Origin: Diphasiastrum complanatum
Taxonomy: Eukaryota > Streptophyta > Lycopodiopsida > Lycopodiales > Lycopodiaceae
Length of the DNA stretch: 64,000 nucleotides
Direction of reading: 5' to 3'
Assembly: GCA_029204225.1 (NCBI GenBank)
Contig: CM055092.1
Coordinates: 16,547,921-16,611,920 of the forward strand
Part shown: in pieces, positions 56,943 to 64,000 of the stretch
How positions within the stretch are numbered: position 1 is the first letter of the stretch
How the letters are laid out: every line of letters begins with the position of its first letter
The notes under the pieces: model-generated
The model's input: only the letters and a program-made list of their open reading frames with translations
Told to the model about the DNA's origin: nothing
Database searches by the model: none
Made by a program: the position numbers and the translations under genes

Positions 56943-59900
56943 TCACTGTGGTGGCCAGTACTTGTGCAACCGGATACCGTTGATGGGTGTATCGAATGGT
57001 GTCCCATCTAGCTTTTCCAAATTCACAGCTCCATGATTAAGAATTTCCTTGATCCGATAAGGACCTTCGCCTGTGAATTTTAATTTTCTCTTGATCACCT
57101 TGGTTTTATACATGAGGACCAGATCTCCAGAGTGAAGATCCTTCTTTTGTAACCTGCAATCATGCCATGCTTTGCGTCTTTCCTTTTCAGTTGCTAGTGC
57201 ATGCACAACTAGTAAGCGTGTTTCACAGAGTTTATGCAGAGCTTCGTGGCGTAGTTGTAGAGATTTGGACTCATTAAGACGTTGCGTGGTGGAAATCCTT
57301 AATGAAGGAACTAGAAACTCTACTGGCATTACAGCATCCTGACCATATACCAATTGGAAGGGTGTTTGATCAATGCTTCCTTTATATATTGTCCCGAATG
57401 CCCACAGAGCAGCATGCAACTTATGTTCTCAATCTGATCTGCTAGCTTCAACTGTTTTCAAAAGCATGCTACACAAGATCTTATTGGATGATTATGCTTG
57501 CCCATTACCACGAGGATAATAAGGCATACTGGTTCTGTGGATCACGAAAAATTCCTCCAACAGGACCTTGATGGTCTCATTGATGAAATGGCTTTCGCGA
57601 TCGTTGACTAGCTCCATTGGGCATCCAAAGCGCACAATGATATTTTCATAAAGGAACTTGGCAGTGGTCCTAGCATCAGCTACTCTTACTGCCTTGGCTT
57701 CGACCCACTTGCTGAGGTAGTCTGTGCTACGATTATGTATCGAGCCTGAGAACTCCTTGCCGCAGGGTGAATTGGATCGATGTAATCCAATCCCCACTTT
57801 TTGAATGGTGCTTGGGCTAAGACCGGGTGCAATAGGTCATAATTCAATCTCGTTGGTCTCCTTGCCCCTTGGCATACATTGCACTTTTTCAAGTATTCCT
57901 CCGTATCCTTATGAATCGTTGGCCACCAACATCCTGATTGCAGGATCTTGCGAACTGTAATGTAAGAAGCAAAATGGCCTCCACCCATGCCTTCATGTGA
58001 AAGCGAAATGATTAGGGTGGCCTCATGAGGAAGAATACACCGCCGAAGAATTCCGTCTGGTCCTCTTCGATACAATTGGTTGGCAATCAACTAATAAGGT
58101 CTAGCCTTCAAGATCAATTTATGCTCTTCCGCCTTTGATAGTGATTTGTCTAGTTGGCCCTGCATTAGATATTCAACAATGTCGGCAGCCCATTCGGGTA
58201 CTGTGTCCACGTAAAATAAGGCAGCATCTGCCAGCTCATCGTCGGATTGGGTTGAAATCTCCTTCCTCTTGATTCACGACACATGATCTGCCATGTAGTG
58301 TTGTTTTCCCTTGCGAACTACTATCCAAAAATTAAATTCCAACAACAGAAGTAGCCATCTGGTGATTCTTCCAGTGTTGCAAGTTTTATTAACGAGATAG
58401 GGCAAGGGTTGATGGTCTGTATAAAAAACAAAATGTGTGGCCAACAGTTAGTGACGAAATTTCTTACGGCATAGATCATTGCCAGTGCTTTCCGCTCTGT
58501 GGTTGAATAATTCATTTCGATATTACTGAGCTGTCGGCTTGCAAATCGGATTGGAAAATCCTTTTTGTGTTCACCTGGTTGGGTTAAGATTGCTCCAACT
58601 ACATACTTCGATGCGTCCGTATGCACGTGAAACTCAATGGACCAATTGGAAGATTGGTGCTGGAACCAATGCATCCTTAAGCTTCTGGAAGGCCTTTAGG
58701 GCTTCCTTGTTCCAATGTGGGTCCGTTGTGAGTTTGTAAATTGGTCGGGCTAACTCCGCAAAATCAAGAATGAAGATCCTATAATAGTTAGCATGACCCA
58801 TGAAGATGTAGACTTCGCGGATCGTTTTCGATGGTGGTAGATCAACAATGATCATGATCTTTGATAGATCTGTGGCGATCCCGTGTCTTGACACTACATG
58901 GCCGAGAATCAAGCCATGTGTCACCTAGAATTGACATTTTTCTGGATTCAGGGAGATTTGGTAGTCGCGACATTTTTGTAACACCTTCTCCAAGTTGGAT
59001 AAGTGTTCTGAGTCTGGTCCATGCATGCACAGATCGTCCAAGAAAATTTTCAGAAATTTTTGCAGATAATCTTTGAATGCCACCTGCATGACTCGCTGGA
59101 AGGTGCCCTGCATGACTCACTGGAAGGTGCTTGGGCATTGCAAAGTCCGAATGACATCACTTTATAGGCATAGGTTTCCCATTATGTGGCAAATGCTGTC
59201 TTGTGCTAGTCCTGGGGGGCTATCTTCACCTGGTTGTAGCCGCTGAAGCCGTCTAGAAAATTGTAGGCTTTGGTGTTAGCTACTCCGTCGAGGACACTTT
59301 CCATAAATGGTAAAGAAAAATGATCTTTTTTGGTGATTGCATTTAGTGCCTTCAAATTCACACAAATCCGCATTTTGCCGTTCTTCTTGGGTACTATAAC
59401 TATCGGTGATACACATTCTGTGTGCTCGATTTCATAGATGAAATCTGCATCCATCAGCTTCTGCAACTCCTGCTTGATCAGCTTAGTATAATTCGGGTTG
59501 CAACGGTAATAAGGGCTTACCTTGGGGATTGCTCCGTCCATCAAGGGTATGGTGTGTTGGACTACTGTTGGTGGAATGCCCTTCAGGTCACTATAACTCC
59601 AGGCAAAACAGTCTTTATACTCCACCAACAACGATCATAGTCTCTTGAACTGTGTGATTGTTAACTACTCTCCCACATGCACTATCTTTTCTTAACTAAC
59701 TCGACAAGATTTATCGACTGTGTTAGCTCAGGTCCCTCGAAGACTTGTTTCACTGGTGCCTGACTTTGAACATATTCTCTCTGGGCTTGTGGCATCATGA
59801 TTACCATGTCGTCCAAGGTATAATTCTTGAGAGTCTCAAGCATCTCGTGAACTGGCGCTCGTCGAGATTCCTCTTTTAGCATATTGATCTTAGCCCGACT

Positions 59901-61390
59901 GGTCATTTTTTGATTTTCTGTCACCTGTGTAGAACATGACGCTGCATCTGAGTCTATCTTGATTGACTTGAAGGAGTCCAACACTTTCTTTTTGCTCTTT
60001 GTTGTCATTTTGGTGGGTTTATCCTTGCTGTCTTTCATCGGGACTGCCGTGACATTTGCCTCGTGGTTGCGAATATCAACATCCACTGTAGCTATCATCT
60101 CTTCGGGTAGATCACTCCATCGGATCACCTGGTTGTAGCGTTGCTTCAACTGATTCTTCTTATTTGTAGGTGCCTTGGGTGGATCGATCCTTGAGACTTT
60201 CGCCGTAGCAGACTTTTGCGGTGGTTGAGCTGGTACTTTCTTGGTTCCGTATAATTCTGGGTCCATGTGGTGTAGGATTCGCTCATCAGTCAGCTCAATT
60301 TCCTTATTATAAGTTAGAGCATGTTGCCAAGGAACTAGATCATCTTCCACTGGGTTCTCAATAGGTTCCGCTGACAACCATGCTACGTTTATCATATTCA
60401 CCCCTAATGTGATTGGTGTGTCCATAGTGTAACACCTGGGTGAAGATTTATTGAGTTCAGGATCTGATTCATATTGACATGCCCCACAGTCAATAGTTGC
60501 TATTGCATCTGTCTCTGAATCATAGCAACCTCCCTTGGCTGGCCTTGGGCGATCAATCGTGATCTGTCGTAGATGATCCGTCATCAGCCTTGGGTGCAAT
60601 AGGTTTCACCACCCATGTGGTTGGATCAACCTTTACAGCCTGTTCTTTGTTCTCGAAGGTGAGTTTTCCTGTACCCCAGTTGTGTACTACTTGCACAGTC
60701 CTCAACCATGGTCTTCCTAGTAAAACACGGTATGCAGATGGAGATTCATGTATATCCATGACTACAAAAGTAATCACAAATTGCATGCCTGCTATCTTTA
60801 TAGGGATATCGACAACTACACCTTTTGGTTTCATACAAGATTGATCTACTAGCTTGATGGCGAATCTTGTTGGCTTCAACCCTTGCAGACCCCATTTTTC
60901 ATACAAAGTGGTGGAGATTAAATTGACACTCGATCCTCCATCTACCACTGCTACCTCATCCTCGTATCTCGTGTTTGATTGGCAAAGTGATGTTGTGTTC
61001 CTCACTTTCCCATGCTGCTCCGATGTGGAGGACGTTACTTGTTTCCTCATAGCCCGTACAATATATGGGCTCAGGCGCTACTGACTCCTCATCCGCTTTG
61101 GCCCATTCAGCTAGAAGGCTTTTCGCTTGTGGTGCAATCCGCAGTAGTTTTCCAAGTGGTAAGTTAACACGACTTGACAATACAAGCGTGGGCCTTTCAG
61201 TGCGTGGTTCGTTGGGCTCCACCATGTGAAAAGGTGGTTTATGTTGGTGCAACCGATCATTCTGATCAGTGCGCCGTGGTGAGCCCACTGGTTCCGGTTC
61301 TGCCTCTTGTTGCACACCTGCTAATCTGGGAAGGTGTGGTGCTTGATTTGGTATCCTTCGTGCTATTGATCGTCCCGATCTCAGATTCAT
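56943..61390 (-). pseudogene. Ty3/gypsy pol (protease-RT-RNase H-integrase), frameshifted
   Basis: Minus strand. The frame starting MNLRSGRSIARRIP (61390) leads to the protease (AVVDGGSSVNLIS, LLGRPWLRTVQVVHNW; 61050-60553). 60599-59682 is a Lys/Asp-rich linker. 59631-58634 is RT (CFAWSYSDLKGIPP, KKNGKMRICVNLKALNA, FLDGFSGYNQV, catalytic FLDD, FMGHANYYRIFI). 58674-58321 is RNase H (HTDASKYVVGAIL, NYSTTERKALAMIYAV). 58090-57490 is integrase (HFASYITVRKILQSGCWWP, KKCNVCQ, DYLSKWVEAKAVR). 57419-56943 is the integrase C-terminus ending LHKYWPPQ. Frames change about eight times, including a 26-bp tandem duplication near 59085-59130 within RT. No gag precedes the protease, so the element is 5'-truncated. 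Confidence 0.92.
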
Positions 61391-61690
61391 CCGATGGTGG
61401 GTTCCAAAGTGATTGGATCTTGTTTATACAGTAGGATGCAGTTTGGATCTCAAGGATCTGATCGATCTGATCGGCCGGAAGTGAATTTTAGGCTTTTGCG
61501 GTGGTTTTTCCTTGATAACTTTTTACTCCTTGCACTGATTGACTTGAGATTTTAGGCTCTATGATACCCAATATATCTTTTGCACAGTTAACACAAATAT
61601 CACCAGAATGCAGAAAAGCTCTTTATAAATCTTTCACAAAGAAAATTCCTTGTGAGATCCATTTTCATAATATTACTAGAGATCTCTTAA
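61391..61690. other. Junction between opposing gypsy fragments
   Basis: 61555-61572 reads, on the minus strand, ttgggtatcatagagcc, a diverged initiator-Met primer site, which would make the minus-strand gypsy an internally deleted element. On the + strand, 61640-61680 encodes KKIPCEIHFHNITRDLL, possibly belonging to the + strand fragment. Confidence 0.35.
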
Positions 61691-61694
61691 TCCT

Positions 61695-62554
61695 ATGATA
61701 GATGCTGATGTGAACGATTATCACATTAAGGGAGTTTTCATAGATGGAGGATCTGGAGTAAATATTATGCCTGAGGAAATTCCAATAAATGTTGGGATAG
61801 ACAATCTAGAAAATGCACCTTTTATTATAAGAATGGCAAATCACAGAAAGGTCAAACCTCTAGGTATTGCAAGAAAAGTTGAAACTTGTATAACAAGAGA
61901 GAAGTATGAAGTAGATTTTGTGGGCATTAAAATGCATTCTATCAACACTCCATATCCACTTCTCCTAGGAAGGCCATGGCTGAAACAAGCTAAAGTATCT
62001 CATGACTGGGATAAAGGTACTTTGACAATACAGACAAAAATAGAAAAAATCGTTAAAGTAAAAATGACCACTAGTTCTAGGTTAACTGGAAAATCTAGGC
62101 TAGAATATGATATTTCCGCTGAAAATGAAAATGACGCTACAAACTGGACTTCATCTATAACTACTAGTGATACCAAACTAGTGATCCTCAAGTTGGCTTT
62201 ATATTACAAGAAACAAAAGTTAATCAAGACAAAGCAATAAAGGAAGGAGCACCCATAGAAATTGATCCATATGAGTTAAATTCATCATTAAAAATTGATG
62301 AAGGAGTATGCGAGGAAATAGAGAGTGATATGGGATTAATTGATTGGCTAATATCTAGTACAAATTACACTATTTATGTACAATGTAATATGATGATGTG
62401 TAATGAACTAGACACTAAAGATAAGGAAAGAAGACTTAAACAGAGAAATGATCAACATCTAGAAAGAGAAATATCTCAATATCCACCTTTCTTTCAAAAG
62501 TATGTTTTGGGTGCCAAGGAAATTGTTGGAAAGATCCATGCCTATGATGTCTAG
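61695..62554 (+). pseudogene. Ty3/gypsy protease and pre-RT fragment (+ strand)
   Basis: The open frame 61695-62240 encodes the retropepsin block IKGVFIDGGSGVNIMPEEIP, with the D-G-G variant usual in plant gypsy elements, and YPLLLGRPWLKQAKVSHDWD. A second frame (62330-62554) ends PPFFQKYVLGAKEIVGKI. It is AT-rich like the gag at 28484 and may be the same family. No RT follows. Confidence 0.82.
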
Positions 62555-62570
62555 ATACAGGATTCTATGA

Positions 62571-63360
62571 TGTAGTTGTTTCAACACTCAGACGAAATGA
62601 CGAGCAATTTAGAGTTGATGTCTGAGCAGGTCACATCTCTGGAAGCTGATAACCAGAAGCTGAGTGATCGAAATCGCTCTCTGGGTCGACTACTTCAGAA
62701 GTCGAACGAGACAGCCCAGACTTTTCAGGATAACAATAAGACATTATAGGCCAAAACTGCAGAATTGCAGAAGAATTTTGATTCATTATCAGCTGAACTC
62801 AATAAGGTCAGTGCAGAAAAGGCTTTTCTGCAAACCAAGCTTCATGATGAAGGCCTCAAGAGGAATAAAGACAGAAACTGCCTTACAGCTATGTAGTGGC
62901 TCTGGACTGATTCAGATAGATTCGTCGAAACTGCCTTATAGCTATGTAGCAGCTCTGGACTAATTCAGATAGATTCGTCGAAGATGCTGTCTCTTTAAGG
63001 CCAGATGCTGGAATATTTTCGAGTCAAATTTTTGATTCTACTCGAGAACGACAAAGCACTTATCGAGGGGGAACTTGATGAGCTGAAGGAGTTATCAACT
63101 GAAATGACTACTTGTTCCAGGATAGATGCACATGAAGAGTATTCACAGGCCTTGGAGAAGATCGATGAGTTGACAAAGCAGCTTCAGGCAACCTGAAACT
63201 GTACAGAGCTGGCACATCACCTAGAGTATGCTGAAGCATGCATGAAAATTTTTGACCTACAGAAGGAGGTAGCAGACCTCAACCAACAACTTGAAGTCTA
63301 GAAGCTTGCTGCAGATATCCACAGACAAGACATCGCAGAAGCACAACCTAAACCAAAGTG
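62571..63360 (+). pseudogene. Coiled-coil ORF remnant, retroelement-associated, family unknown
   Basis: The + strand frame reads SEQVTSLEADNQKLSDRNRS, then LGRLLQKSNETAQTFQDNNK, a TAG, and NFDSLSAELNKVSAEKAFLQ. This is a heptad-rich coiled coil of about 100 residues. A 53-bp duplication follows, and another frame (63005-63196 and on) continues with KALIEGELDELKELSTEMT, EKIDELTKQLQ and LQKEVADLNQQLEV. Multiple stops show it is dead. It resembles in style the minus-strand coiled coils at 30780-32226 and 34430-36040. Confidence 0.5.
62875..62980. repeat. 53-bp tandem duplication
   Basis: Copies 62875-62927 and 62928-62980 start aaactgcctta and end gattcgtcg, with four or so differences. It breaks the coiled-coil frame. 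Confidence 0.9.
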
Positions 63361-63433
63361 ACAGAAAAAGAATCAGTCGAGGGTATGTGCGATTCACTTT
63401 CAAGTTTTTTCTGAGAGATACTAGAAGTGGAGT

Positions 63434-63960
63434 CCTTGCCATTTCAATATCGAGTTACAGTGGCATATGAATTATTTGATGCTACCAGGCTTGATAGGCG
63501 TGGCATTCGAGGACTGGCAGACGGAGTGGAACAAAGAAGACTTTCTCTGGTTATGGAACCAACTTAGCATATAATAGAAGGGCTGTCTATGTTGGGCCAT
63601 AATCCAGGGGAAATTCAAAGTGTCGCCATTCGGATTAGTTGAGCTATACATAGGGACAACATGCGCTGGAGTACATCCGAATCAAGAAGTACCAATTTTT
63701 GCGGCATAACGACACGAAGCGAAAGTTTTGGAGGAAGCATGCGCAGTTCAAATTGTATTCACCAGAACGCCGGACAAATATCGAAGAATTTGATGATGCA
63801 AGTCTGCTGTTGGATATTAGCATGGCATATCCGGAGCTGTATAGTATTTACACCAATTGAGAGCGCAAATTTTCCAGTTATTTTGCAGAGATAAAACACA
63901 ATTTGCAGGACAGATTCAAATCCCACGAATATAGAATATTCTATACATATAATTTTTGGC
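63434..63960 (+). pseudogene. Unrecognised protein remnant with several in-frame stops
   Basis: One + frame reads LQWHMNYLMLPGLIGVAFED then WQTEWNKEDFLWLWNQLSI, two stops, then CWAIIQGKFKVSPFGLVELY, AGVHPNQEVPIFAA, a stop, and KVLEEACAVQIVFTRTPDKY. Further stops follow, but the frame is otherwise maintained for about 170 codons with strongly protein-like composition (Trp-rich, alternating hydrophobic). That pattern is expected of a pseudogene damaged by point mutations. I do not recognise the family. The context suggests part of a retroelement. Confidence 0.4.
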
Positions 63961-64000
63961 AGTTTGGCACATTTGCAGCCAAAGTTTTATTTTCTGTTCA

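Overview
This is nuclear DNA of a land plant with a repeat-rich genome. The evidence is a spliced plant-type RNA-binding protein gene with introns up to 4.8 kb, many Ty1/copia and Ty3/gypsy retrotransposon remnants, LTRs followed by initiator-Met-tRNA primer sites, and an intron with plant/animal-type U12 (AT-AC) splice signals. I cannot name the species.

Region 1, 1-16.9 kb: the one host gene I can reconstruct. Nine exons between 1805 and 14746 (+) join in frame into a 334-residue protein with two RRM domains, of the plant RBPMS/Scw1-like family. Its introns have been enlarged by an antisense copia fragment (intron 2), a hAT-like non-autonomous element and a ~670-bp tandem duplication that copied the exon 4 acceptor (intron 3), and a 111-bp tandem duplication (intron 5). 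Intron 8 is a 110-bp AT-AC intron of the minor spliceosome class.

Region 2, 17-36 kb: a graveyard of elements. It holds AT-rich gypsy debris, a copia LTR, a 37-nt poly-G tract, a (GA)83 microsatellite beside a copia RNase H fragment, a gypsy primer site plus gag, copia gag/protease/integrase pieces in conflicting orientations, and two minus-strand broken reading frames encoding coiled-coil plus Pro/Ser/Thr-rich proteins of unknown family.

Region 3, 36-47 kb: almost no coding signal. It holds GA microsatellites, three copies of a GC-rich foldback element, an LTR end with primer site, and a very decayed gypsy RT.

Region 4, 47-56.3 kb: a textbook nest. A 6.2-kb copia element (49745-55981, minus strand) with two 737-bp LTRs, PBS, PPT and 5-bp target duplication GTATC sits inside the pol of an older copia element. 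Its LTRs differ at about nine positions, so it is young. Its polyprotein has one amber codon and lost catalytic or conserved residues. Each LTR carries five inverted CCAAT boxes in a 33-bp tandem array.

Region 5, 56.3-64 kb: a minus-strand gypsy pol with frameshifts, head-to-head with a plus-strand gypsy protease fragment. This is followed by decayed coiled-coil reading frames and one unrecognised conserved-looking reading frame at the window end.

I see no tRNA, rRNA or CRISPR. The most interesting signals are the AT-AC intron, the duplicated splice acceptor, the CCAAT array in the young LTRs, the GC-rich foldback family, and the unassigned retroelement-associated coiled-coil ORFs.
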